From: Litsea cubeba
Taxonomy: Eukaryota; Streptophyta; Magnoliopsida; Laurales; Lauraceae
Assembly (NCBI GenBank): GCA_012931725.1
Contig: CM022946.1
Location: 75,318,339 to 75,382,338 of the forward strand
Reading direction: 5' to 3'
Length of the DNA: 64,000 nt
The position numbers and the translations under genes are program-made. Below, piece after piece: positions 45,600-56,818 of this stretch. Numbering within the stretch: position 1 is the first letter of the stretch; every line of letters begins with the position of its first letter. Under the pieces are notes generated by a model. That model was not told where the DNA came from, ran no database searches, and worked only from the letters and a program-made list of their open reading frames with translations.

Positions 45600-46340
45600 G
45601 AATTCAAAATTGAGAAACTTTGATCCTTTCCTATCGTTCATCGTGCTTGCAGAAATGTTGAGCCTGTTCGACTAAGGTTTTGGGCCATCGTTTCTCTTCG
45701 ATGAGTTCATTAAAGATCTAGAAAAAAAAACAAAAAAAAATTAGATTTCTCGGTTTGAATTCAAAATTGAGAAACCTTGATCCTTTCCTATCGTTCATCA
45801 TGCTTGCAGAAATGTTGAGCCTGTTCGACTAAGGTTTTGGGCCATCGTTTCTCTTCGATTAGTTCATTAAAGATCTAAAAAACAAAAAAAAAAATCAGAT
45901 TTTTCATTTTGAATTCAAAATTGAGAAACTTTGATCCTTTCCTATCGTTCATCGTGCTTGCAGAAATGTTGAGCCTGTTCGACTAAGGTTTTGGGCCATC
46001 GTTTCTCTTCATGAGTTCATTAAAGATCTAAAAAATAAAAACTAAAAAAATAAAAAATCAGATTTTTTTCATTTTGAATTCAAAATTGAGAAACCTTGAT
46101 CATTTCCTATCATTCATCGTGCTTGCAGAAATGTTGAGCATGTTCGACTAAGGTTTTGGGCCATCGTTTCTCTTTGATGAGTTCATTAAAGATGTAAAAA
46201 AAAAAAATTAGATTTCTCAGTTTGGATTCAAAATTGAAAAACCTTGATCCTTTCCTATCGTTCATCGTGCTTGCAGAAATGTTGAGCCTGTTCGACTAAG
46301 GTTTTGGGCCATCGTTTCTCTTCAATGAGTTCATTAAAAA
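45600..46340 (+). repeat. Leader tandem repeat of copy 2, five units
   Basis: Same unit as 6570-7470, anchors near 45605, 45763, 45916, 46082 and 46226. The two-unit repeat with CTGGCGCTCGCGGAAATCGC follows at 46760-47020. Confidence 0.88.
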
Positions 46341-47052
46341 TCAAAAAATAAAAAATATATAAAAAAACCAAAAAAAGACATAAACCACTAAGGTTAAACC
46401 AACTGCGTTCTTTGATCATGGTTGATTCAAGAAAAGCCTTGTCCAGAGTGTGAAGATAGCTTGACTGTTCTAGGCAAGGTTCCTCCAAACGAGTTCATTA
46501 AGTAATCCTACCCTTACCTGGGGGCAATTCTATCAATCGAGATTTCATAAGACCGGGTTAGGAGGCCTATGTGTACTCTCTCGTCTTTTAAATGAATTTT
46601 TTCAAAAATAAAATTTTTAAAAATAAAAAATAAAAAATAAAAAAATTTTCAAAAAAAAAATCTTAAAAAAATAATAAATAAATAAAAAATTAAAAAAAGA
46701 GATTTTTTTTTAAAAAATATTCAAAAAGAAAATTCTTCAAAAAAAAAACTTCCGTCATTTTGGGTTTAGATTGGAGAAATCTTGGTCTTCTCTTTTCTGA
46801 GCACTGGCGCTCGCGGAAATCGCTGAGCCCGTGTTCAGATTGGAGTACCTTTTGCTCTTTTTGATGAACCCGATATTGGCCTTTCAAAAAAAAAAACTCG
46901 TCATTTTTGGATTTAGATCCGATAAATTATGGTTCATTTCTTTCTGAGCACTGGCGCTCGCGGAAATCGCTGAGCCCGTGTTCAGATCGGAATACCATCT
47001 GCTCTTTTTGATGAATCCAATCTTGACCTTTCAAAATAGAGAATCTCATCTC

Positions 47053-47361
47053 ATGGATGCGGTCTCAAAACATTTGTGTCTAGCGGTACTAGTACGCCCT
47101 TTCAGGGTCTACTGTATTGCGACCGGCACATTTGTAACTCCAACTTTATATTCTTCTTACCTCGAGCAAGCTCTGCTTCTCGATAAGTCGAATTTAAGTT
47201 CACAATTGCTTCTAGCAGTCACTGGAACGCTCATTCTGGGCTTACCATACATGCGATCAGAACAATTGTACCCTCTATGGCGTTTTGCTTTCTTCATATT
47301 GCTTGGGTCATCTTCCTTGAGCAATTGTAAAAGACAAAACCATAGAACTTCCCATTTATGA
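47053..47361 (+). CDS. Small hydrophobic reading frame before gag
   Basis: About 102 codons, from ATG at 47053. Hydrophobic stretches such as SSQLLLAVTGTLILGLPY and FAFFILLGSSSL could be membrane segments. The same DNA is present in copy 1 but with one extra base near 8240 that shifts the frame. If the splice acceptor at 47405 is used, this lies in an intron. I do not recognise it; it may be chance. Confidence 0.25.
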   Translation: MDAVSKHLCLAVLVRPFRVYCIATGTFVTPTLYSSYLEQALLLDKSNLSSQLLLAVTGTLILGLPYMRSEQLYPLWRFAFFILLGSSSLSNCKRQNHRTSHL

Positions 47362-47427
47362 TCATTATATTCTTGTGATTACTAATGGATGTGGTCTTGT
47401 TTCAGAAATTTTCGAAAAAAACTAACA

Positions 47428-49615
47428 ATGGAAGCATCGCTTACCATTACTTTCGATGAAAGCAAGCACCAAGTCATGCTTCAACAGAAGCAAACTACAC
47501 GCACCTACAAGCGCCCCATCAGCTGCCGAAGCGTCAACTCCCTCGGCAACACTTTGAGCTCCGGGTCGACCTCGACTCCCCGGACTATCGTCTTTAGGAC
47601 GCTGGGACCATTCCCACTTCCCGAGGAACAAACGGCTCCTTCCAAGAAGCAGAAACTCACCTCTCAACGTGTCACTACCGTGACACCAAAGGCGAGCACC
47701 AGAAGGCCCGAAGCCCGTGGCAGCCCCACGAAGCCTCGACCAGCAAACAACTAGGTCTATCCTAAGACTTGGTCCCCAAGACCTTCACCAAAACAGAGAA
47801 GGTCCCAAACATCTACCAAGCCAGCATTCCTGGCCCCACTCAAAGAGAACCAGTTCTACCCTCTTACCTACATGAAAGAGGAGAGACCCATCTCCAATCT
47901 GACTCTCAAGTCAACCCAGCATAAGCCGGCTTGTTCCTACAAGCCCAAAATCAAGTCATGCATCACAAGGCCTCTGCAAGCACCTGCTAAGGCCTACAAA
48001 CCTGCAGTTCGACCCTTCATCTCTACAGGGGCCGAACTCCAAAAATTCAAAGCTTCGCTGCAACAAGCGAATGACAGGGTTCGCATCCTGTCCTTGCCAA
48101 GCTACAAAGAAGACAAGCTCGGCTGCTGCGCCCAAGGGAGCACATCCTTCATCGTCAAAGCCCAGCCAAAGCTGACCGAAGCTCAAGTTGCTCGTCGTAT
48201 ACGCCGCCGCACGTCGTATAGGCAAAAGAGACTAGAGAAGCAAAGGACCCAGCCTCCTACGCTTCAAGTCTCTCCCAAATGGGTCGAAAAAGATAGACCC
48301 AACCAAGTTGCTGCCGTCCATATGGTTGGAAAAACTAGAAGGCGCCAAAAATCAGCAACAAAAATCCATGTCCAACGTCCGATGACCCGCAGCGTCTCCA
48401 GGACAAGAAGACATTCAGAAGAATCCCCTGCTCCTTCAAGCAAAGGACGGCAAAGTGATCCTTCCTCAAGCTCTTCTTCAAAAAGAATGAGCCCCAGCTC
48501 AGTCACCAGGATAGTTTCTTCATTCGAATCACGAAGGATGAACGTCTTGGGTACAAATTTTGAGCCACCACCCCACAATCCACCTCAAGATGATGCGATC
48601 ACCCGCATCCAGCAGTTGGAACAAGGCCAGCAGAGGATTGAAACTCTGATGGAAAACCTTCTCCTAGCCTTTCAAAATTAGGCGAACAATGAACCTCCTC
48701 CAAATCTTCAAGACGATGAGGTAAATGGAGAAGAAAATGAGTCACGCGCCCTTACCAAAAAGGACGTAGACAGTATCCTCGCCAAAGCAAAAGAAAAGGA
48801 TATACTCAAGAAGCATGGGATCAAGCCACCATATCCCTTATGGATGGACTCGGTCCCGTTCCCCACCAAATTCAAGCATCCTACTCTCCAAACATATACG
48901 GGGAAAGGATCAGCCAGACAGCACGTCATCCACTTCAAAGGGGGTAAGAAAATTTCAAAGAAAATTGGGAGGTCGTGAAAACAAAGCCTACAGCTCAACA
49001 GCGAAGGCAGGCTAGGAAATATCTCCTTAAGCTCAAACGGCAAGAGAAGACCCAGCCAAAACAAGAAGTCAAAGAAAAGGCAGAGGCTTCCTCTACCGCT
49101 TCACAAGAAGTCAAAAACATCCCTTCCAGAGATTTCAAAGGGGGTAAGAAAATTCACTCTCAGTGATTTCATGCCACCTCAATTCAAAGAAGCCATGCAG
49201 GAGGCATCATACTCTTGCAATTCGGTAGTTGGATTCTCCATTGATGGATACGAGTTTAGCGACACCGATGATGGATTCGAATCCAACTACACAGACGAGT
49301 GGGAGGAGTCCCTTGAAACAGGAGAATACCTCTCCGATGAAGAATGGGTTCCTGAGAATCATCTTATGCCAGTAATCTGGTATAACCCCCTACAGCCACA
49401 AGGATCCTGGTCTGATGATTAAGAAGACCAAGAGGCTGTACAAGAAAATGCTGTTGAATCAGCACCCCTCATTGCTCCAGTGGAAATCAACAATGTTGAG
49501 CCACAAAGAGTTGATGAAAAAGAAGATTTGGCTCCCATGCCTGATCTTGAAGAATATGCAAGGATCTTGCAGCGTCTCGCTCTAGAACAAGAGCAAGACC
49601 GCGTCAGCGGACTTC
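47428..49615 (+). pseudogene. gag: gag of Tat-type copy 2 (internally deleted)
   Basis: Starts MEASLTITFDESK at 47428. In-frame stops occur at 47752 and 48679, both at positions where copy 1 has a CAG codon. Near 48938 about 1 kb is missing: nearly the whole capsid domain and the zinc motif (10054-11052 in copy 1). About 20 bases of filler matching 49135-49155 sit at the joint. The acidic tail follows, with a stop at 49420. Confidence 0.85.
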
Positions 49616-50160
49616 CTCGCAGAGCATCCATTGTCCAAAGATTCTCCGCTAAGAGATTGTCTCCCCGACGAACCAGTCTACAATGTGGAGACTTTCTCAC
49701 AAAATGCTTCCTGGGACATGTACTTTGACGGTGCAACCAGGACAAAAGAAAAAAGATAGCTGATCTCGGGAGTTGGCATCCTCTTTGTTAGCCCCGACAA
49801 ATACATGATTCCACACGCTTTCTCGCTACTGGAACCATGCACAAACAATGCAGCTGAATATCAAGCTCTGATCCTAGGATTGGAACTCGCCATCGAATCT
49901 GGTATCACCATGCTGGAAGTCTTTGGAGACTTTCAATTGATCGTCAACCAGATGAATCATAAATTTGAAGTCAGGAAGCCAGATTTGCTGCCTTACTACA
50001 ACAAAGCACAATCAATTCTGCAAAAGTTTGACAGCTGTCACATCACCCACATTCGTAGAGGTGAAAACATACGTACAGATGCCCTAGCTGGACTTGCCGC
50101 ATCCATGGCAATCCAGGAAGGGGAAAACATGCAAATCACAGTGTGCGAAAGAAGAATCCT
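49616..50160 (+). pseudogene. Plant-type extra RNase H of copy 2
   Basis: This is the second, host-like RNase H found in the Tat lineage. Motifs in order: MYFDGATRTK (first Asp, about 49720), a stop near 49757, NNAAEYQALILGLELAIESG (Glu, 49845-49900), EVFGDFQLIVNQ (Asp, 49917-49950), and RTDALAGLA (Asp, about 50073-50100). The joint with gag lies near 49615, so protease, RT and the usual RNase H are gone. Copy 1 lacks this domain entirely. Confidence 0.78.
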
Positions 50161-51505
50161 TCCTCCTCTTAACACACACCAAGCAGTTGCTGAATGCCAC
50201 CAAGTGGTTGGAAGTCGGATTTCAATCCTTCAAACTTCAATCGGCGACTGGAGGGATGCGTTCATTGATTACATTATGTTCGGAATCCTACCTGAAGATC
50301 CAAAAGAACGGGTAAGCATCCAAAGGCGAACCCCAAGCTTTCATTTGGATATTCCTTTAAAAATCCTTTACAGGAAATCCTTCAACGGAGTACTTATACG
50401 CTGCTTGTCACAACAAGAGGCTGAAGAAACACTCAAAGAAGTTCATACTGGTCTTTGCGGAGCTCATCAGGCTGGTCCCAAGCTCTATGATCAGATAAAA
50501 AGGTTAGGTTATTACTGGCCTACCATGGTAGCTGACGCAATGCAATTTGCTAAGCGCTGCCAACAATGCTAAGTTCATAAGAATTACATTCACATGCCTC
50601 CAGAATGGCTGCATCCTACAGCGATTTCATGGCCTTTCGAAGCCTGGGGTATGGGCATCATAGGTCCTATTTCTCCCCCTTCGAGCAAAGGTCATCGCTT
50701 CATCTTCGCCGCTACGTATTATTTCTCCAAGTGGTCAGAAGCATTTGCGTTCAACGAAATGAAGACCTCATCAGTCCTTCAGTTCCTGTGCACCAACATC
50801 ATTTGTCGTTTCGGCATACCCAAAAGATTCGTCCATGATAATGGACCACAATCTCGGGATCATCGATTCTACAGGTTCTGCGACAAATACAAAATCCAAA
50901 GCTGTCCTTCGACTCCATACAATCTGGCAGCAAACGGATTAGCAGAAGTTTCAACAAGACACTCTGCAAAATCCTCAAAAAAAATGGTCTCTAGTCACAA
51001 AAGTGACTGGAGCGACAAAATGTCTGAAGCTTTGTGGGCCTATCGAACCACCGTTCGAGGACCAACCCATAGCACACCATTCTCCTTGGTCTATGGATGC
51101 GAAGCTGTCGTGCCCTTGGAAGTACAAATTCTTTCCTTGAGGGTATCTTTGCAAAATGACATGACTCAAGAAAGCAATGTCAAATTGCGACTCCATGAGC
51201 TGGATAATCTCGATGAGAGACGGCTCGAAGCTCAACAAAGCATTGAACTTTACCAAGCACGCATGGCAGGATCTTTCGACAAAAAGGTTAGGCAACGCGC
51301 CTACAAAAAGGGTAACTTGGTTCTTGCGGTAAAAAGACCAATGGTCTTCGCTCACAAGTCCAAAGGCAAATTTGAGCCAAAATGGGAGGGACCCTACGTC
51401 ATCGACAAGGTTTTCTCCAACGGCGCAAACGCACTCCTAAACATGGAAGGTGACAGATGTATGCCGCCCATCAACGGCAAGTTCTTAAAACGGTACTACC
51501 CTTGA
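50161..51505 (+). pseudogene. Integrase of Tat-type copy 2
   Basis: The zinc-binding part lies at 50395-50572 and ends RCQQC and a stop, which copy 1 shares. The core stays open for 303 codons from 50594 to 51505. The first catalytic residue is changed: WGMGIIGP instead of WGMDIIGP (codon 50654-50656). The second Asp (VHDNGPQ) and the Glu (NGLAE) remain. One base is missing just after NGLAE and another is gained in an A-run downstream, so a dozen residues there are misread. The C-terminus is KRYYP, as in copy 1, and there is no chromodomain. Confidence 0.82.
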
Positions 51506-51879
51506 AGACTTACCCAACTGGGTAAGAGCAATGCCTGTACAGCCAAAACCGGTTTCCAGGTACACGCTCGCTAAACCCACCTTTTTTTTTTAGAATTTTC
51601 ATATCAAATGTTGAAATTTCTAGAAATTTAAACAATGCTTACTTTCATCGTTTTATTGTTCAAAAAAAAAAAACCCAAGTTTAGGAACCTTTCCCTAACT
51701 TGACCAAAATTTTCAGCCCTTGAACTCAAAATTCATGGTTTGAAACAAAATCCGGATTCAGGGATTTCCACCCTAGTCCACCCTACCTTTTACCGCTTAA
51801 ATGGTTTTAGGTCAAAACTTATGACCCTCGTGTCTTTAAACAAAAAAAAATGGTTTTTCAAAAAGCCGCGGGGAAGCGA

Positions 51880-53205
51880 CGTTTAGTCGATACTCGCACA
51901 AATCGGAAGCATGCGAACCACGTTCGACACTTCCAAAATCGCAGGGAAGCGACATTTCGTCGATACTTGCAAAATCCAAAACCGTGGAGATGCAACATTT
52001 CAGTTGATATCCACAACCCAAATTTCAAAGGTTCAAAAAAACCTAAAAACCGTGGAGACGCAACATTTCAGTTGATATCCACAACCCAAATTTCAAAAGG
52101 TTCGAAAAAACCTAAAAAACCATGGAGTCGCAACATTTCAGTTGATATCCATAACCCAAAGGTTCGAGAAAACCACAAATTCCAAAAATCGTGGGGAAAT
52201 GACATCAAGTCAATACCCGCAAAACCAAATTTTTTGAAAAGCAAGGATGCGACATTCCATCGATACTTGCACCCAAATCCGCGAGGATGCGACATTCCAT
52301 CGATACTCAGAACCGAATGAGCAAGGATGCGACATTCCATCGATACTTGCAAGAACATTCAGCAGGGAGGTGACTTTTAGTCGATACTTGCATTTTTTAA
52401 AACCAAACCGGCTATAAATGCCACAAAACGGCTATAGATACCACCAAAACAAACCGGCTATCAATCCACAAAACAAAACCGGCTATCAATGCCACAAACA
52501 AAAAAAATTGGCTTTCAAAAAGCCCGGCTATCAATGCCACAAACTCGGCTATCAATGCCACCAAAACCCGGCTATCAATGCCAAAACCGGCTATAGATGC
52601 CACAAAAACCGGCTCTCATGCCAAAAATCGGCTTCCATGCCACAAACAAAAATCTGGCTTCCATGCCAAAACAATCATTTGACAAAAGATTTTCACAAAA
52701 TGATAAACTTTTTGATCAAATCCCATTTAGCAACTACTTTTATCACAAAAAGATTTAAGTAAGCGTAGGGAAAATAAAAAAAAGGGCATCCCATTTAGCA
52801 ATTACTTTTATCACAAAAAGATTTAAGTAAGCATAGGGAAAACAAAAAAAAAAACAAAAAAAGAGGCATCCCATTTAGCAATTACTTTTATCACAAAAAG
52901 ATTTAAGTAAGCGTAGGGAAAACAAAAAAAAGAGGCATCCCATTTAGCAATTACTTTCATCACAAAAAGATTTAAGTGAGCGTAGGGAAAGCAAAAAAAA
53001 AAAAAAGAGTACCAAAAAATACATGTGGTACCAAAAAAAAAAAGAGAAAGTGTTCACAAGCACTACAAAAAAAAAAAGAGTACCAAAAAAAAAATATACA
53101 TGTGGTACCAAAAAAAAAGAAAGTGTTCACAAGCACAAAAAAAAAGTACCAAAAAAATACAAGTGGTACTAAAAAAAAGAAGGATGGTTTCTGTTAAAAA
53201 AAAAT
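51880..53205 (+). repeat. 3' repeat blocks of copy 2
   Basis: Same four blocks as copy 1: CATCGATACTTGC units (51880-52390, with extra CGTGGAGACGCAACATTTC units), GGCTATMAATGCC units (52405-52670), CCCATTTAGCA/GATTTAAG units (52720-52990, four copies), and GTACCAAAAAA units (53000-53180). No gene is present on the plus strand. Confidence 0.82.
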
Positions 53206-53211
53206 AGGAGC

Positions 53212-56200
53212 TTAATCAAAAATGGTCTCCAGCCAAGAGTTCAGCTCCTCAAGCAAACTTTTGGCCTCAGCCGTCAGGGATTCCAAGGCACGCTTCTTCA
53301 AGAACTTGCCATGAGATGCTGGGGTGGGCTGTAACCCTTCTTTTGCACCGGGAAGCTTATCCCGAGCAGTTTGCCATTGTTTGTTCTCTTCAGACTTCCT
53401 TTTAAGAACTCGATCGGCATCTGCAACCCGGCAAATCAGAGCACTCTCCCTGTCACGAGCCTCTGTTATTGCAGCCCACTTGGCAGTGACTTGTGCCTGC
53501 AGATGCTCAAGACGTTTCCTGGCCTCATCAACCTCCCTATCAAGGATGTTAAGGTCATGTGTCAGCCCAATGATGGCTAGCTCTTCTAAGTTCTTCTCTC
53601 GGACTATCTGCTTCCTGCTTTGTGTAGCCTCATCCAGGTCAGACTGAGCCTTATCCGCAGGGTCCAGGAACATCTCCTTGAAGAACTGGTCATCAGGAAA
53701 ACCCATGGTCTCAAACCACCTATCACCCAGCTCAATGATCCTATCAACGATCACCCTGGCACTTGTGACATCCAGACCAGCCTCTTCGGCATCACCGAGA
53801 ATCTCACGCACATGCTGGATCATCCCAAATCCGGCATCTAAGTGCCCAGAAAGCAGAGTCCCAATCCAAGAGCTTAGAACCCGTACCACCACCTTCTTCG
53901 CAAAAAGAAGAGATGGCCCGGCTGAAGATTCGCCCAACTCCGTTGGTCGGCTGCTCATGTCATCACTCGTTGGAAGAGTAACAAAAAAACTCTTTCCAGT
54001 TGAAGCTGCTCCTGCTTGGGAAGGAATATCAGCACGAGGTATCTCCTCAACAGTGTCAGAATTGGTCCCAGGAGTCTCTACCTCTGGATCAACCTCTGGC
54101 ATCCCTTGCTCTGGTTCTGAAGGAAGTGACGGACTCTCCTCTGTCACCTCAAAACCTGCCAAAGAAACACAAAAAAGGTATGAATATAATCCTATTTGAA
54201 AATCATTATTAGGGTTATGACTACAAAATACCTTCTTCGACGACTGGCGGAAGACTCTCTTCCTCCATGAACTCATCGGATGCATCATCAACATCTGCGT
54301 CCATCGATGGTTCAAAGTCTTCGAAATCCTGTGGCAAGTCAGCTGGCAAGAAAAATGTTAGCAAACCAAGTCACAGACAAAAAAAAGAAGAAAGCAAAAG
54401 AAGTCATACCAATTAGAGATTCTGGATTCACTCCAGAGTCCCTCGGTTCTTCTTCAGGTGCCCCGACAAGATCCGTCACCACCTCATCGGTTGGAACCTC
54501 AGGCATTGCCAAATCTTCCTCTGCTAAAAAGAAAAGAAAAACAGAAACAAGAAGCAAATTAGAACATGGAAAAATCCCATGAAAAGAAATGGAAAGAGAA
54601 AAAGAAAGAATCATACCTTCACCGACGGTCTCTTCTTCTCGGCTTCTCTTCTCTGGAGGCTCGTCAGCATCCACTGGCACATCCTCATTGAAAGTAAGAG
54701 GGACTTCAAGTCAGGAGAGTCCTCATGCTGCCCCTTGCTGCGATGATGACTCCTCCTCCTCTTACTCCTACGGGCTCGCTTCTTAGAGGAACCTGCCCCG
54801 CTGTCAGAGTCAGGTTTCCCACTTGACTCCTCACTGGATGATCTACCCTTATCAGTAGACTCCACGGCAGCTTGCCTCTGTGCCGCTTGCATCCAAGCAC
54901 CAAGTTCGGCTTCCTCCTGTTCTAGTTGCTCTAAAGCCTCATCAGGTATTTCTCGAACAGCTTCAGAACCAATGACGCCCTGGTCACCGAGAAAGCCTAT
55001 CTTGTGCTTCTCTCCAGAAAGGAAGGCCCAAACTTCCTCTCGTCGGACGCCATCCGACTTTCCAAGGCCCTTTCCAGATGCCAGCTTCACATCAAGCTCC
55101 TTCTTGGAAAGCCCCCGATATGCCGAAAAGCTCTCCGCGAACCACTTCGCAAAGCCGGCAGTCCGGGAAGTCAACAACATAGGATAAGAGATCATGGCTG
55201 TAGTGTCTTCAGCACTATAGAAAGCCCATGCATTTCTCCCGTCCTGTAAACCTCCAAAGCGCTTCACCATGCTTGAAGGTGCTCCAACAACGCCTTGAGA
55301 AAAGCCCAACTACAAAGCAAAGCGAGAGGGTACATACGGCTGGATGTCGACGAAAAGATGTCTGCGATACACCATCGTGCTGACGCATATGCTGAAAAGC
55401 CACTCCTTCTCTGCGTTTGTCAAGGGGTAATGCCTTCCCGACCCCGCCCTGGTAGAGTCTCGGGAGGCACCAAAATCAAAAGCCTTCTTCTGCAACTCCG
55501 GAGAAAGCTTCACTGAAGACTGCCCCATCCCGACGTCCCTGAACCGTCGGATCCTCATGCGGGCAAACAAAAGTGATTCGGACACGGCTTTGCCCTTAGC
55601 CAGCCGAATCATCAGAGGATCATCATCCTGTGCAGCACCCAGCCGGTGAAAGCCAGGACAGTGGTATACAAACCACGAATAGAAGATATGAGCTGAAAAT
55701 ACCCTGTTCATGTGAAGCCCAAGCCGAACCAAAAAAGCAGCAGCCTGCAATTCGGTACACAGGTAGGAGTAAAAAGCTGGCACCAAAGCAAGCTGCTCTC
55801 CAAACGCCATCTGACAAGCCGGAAAAATACAATGCGGCCTGATGTGCGTTCCATCTCCTCCAGCAAAAATAGCCTCACCAAGTCAATAAGCGAGGTAAAC
55901 AGCGAGATCTCTCCGCAGTGTAATGTCAAAACATATAACGTTTGTACTCACACAGAAATCTCTCAACTCTTCTTGCATGGCCAAGATCTTCTTCGAACTT
56001 GGATCCCGAGCCCTGGCTTCCTGGGTCACACTATCAGAAGACTCCCTGCTATCAAAAAAGTTGGGGAACGAAGAGCTAGAACTCTTCCAACTGCTGGATC
56101 TAACTTTCAAACCCTCCTTCTCCTTCAAAAAATCATAGAAGGTGACGAGCTGAAAGTATAGAAGCCTGAACTCCTCAGACTTCCCCTCAAGGATGCTGTC

Positions 56201-56818
56201 AATCGGCATAAACTCCTCATAGAGTTTGCCAAGGATGGGCAATCCAGTAATGGCGCTCGGCTCCTTCAAAGAGAAACCAATCTCACCATTCGTCAAAACG
56301 AAGGTATTGGTTTGTGGGAGGAATGATTCCAGCATAGCCATGAAGGCCTCGTCGAAAAAAATCACGGTCTCCCTAAAGGCGCGGACCGCATCAAAAATCC
56401 CGGCTTCCTTCAAAACGGCACCACCAATCAGCAGGACGCGATCAGTCCACGACTTCCACTTGGAGTCAGCATTGAAACGGCCACGAAGTCGAAAAGGCTT
56501 TATCCAATTACTGCCATCACCGCTGAAAATACCAAGGCCCACCGGTCTTAAATCAACCGACGGATAATCAGAGCCCTGGTAGCCGCTGGATGGCATCAAC
56601 AGGTCCATGTCAGCAGGCGACCTCTCCGAATATCCAGGAGAACCGCCAACGAAAACCCCGGTCTTGATTACATTTGTCCTTCTCACCCAGCTTGGAGGAT
56701 CTTCCCTCTTAGAGCACGTGGGAGCGAGGCTCATGATCGAGACGGTGCGATCAAACGTCGACCGGGTAGCAACAGTCTTCTTCTCACCATCTGCTGTGAA
56801 AGAGAACTGAAAACATCT
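53212..56818 (-). pseudogene. Antisense plant-mobile-domain gene of copy 2 (truncated by Tekay)
   Basis: Exons 54617-56818 (exon 2, cut at 56818), 54410-54523, 54232-54342 and 53212-54155; introns of 93, 67 and 76 nt have GT-AG ends. Exons 3 and 4 have the same lengths as in copy 1 (114 and 111 nt). The mobile domain is in one unbroken frame (55883-56818). Lesions: a TGG to TGA stop at 55883, a stop near 55310 and a one-base deletion near 54710. Exon 4 is open where copy 1 has a stop. Exon 1, intron 1 and the promoter should lie beyond the Tekay element. Confidence 0.82.

Larger units (their letters stand above)
42724..56818 (+). mobile_element. Tat-type LTR retrotransposon copy 2 (interrupted, runs past window)
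   Basis: Same family and layout as copy 1. The 5' LTR is followed by the primer site (45347), leader repeats, a small frame, gag, extra RNase H, integrase, repeat blocks and the antisense gene. It is cut at 56818 by a Tekay element inserted in exon 2 of the antisense gene. The rest, including its 3' LTR, must lie beyond 64000. It inserted in element B after AAGAA (42719-42723), the expected target duplication. Protease and RT are missing. Confidence 0.88.
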
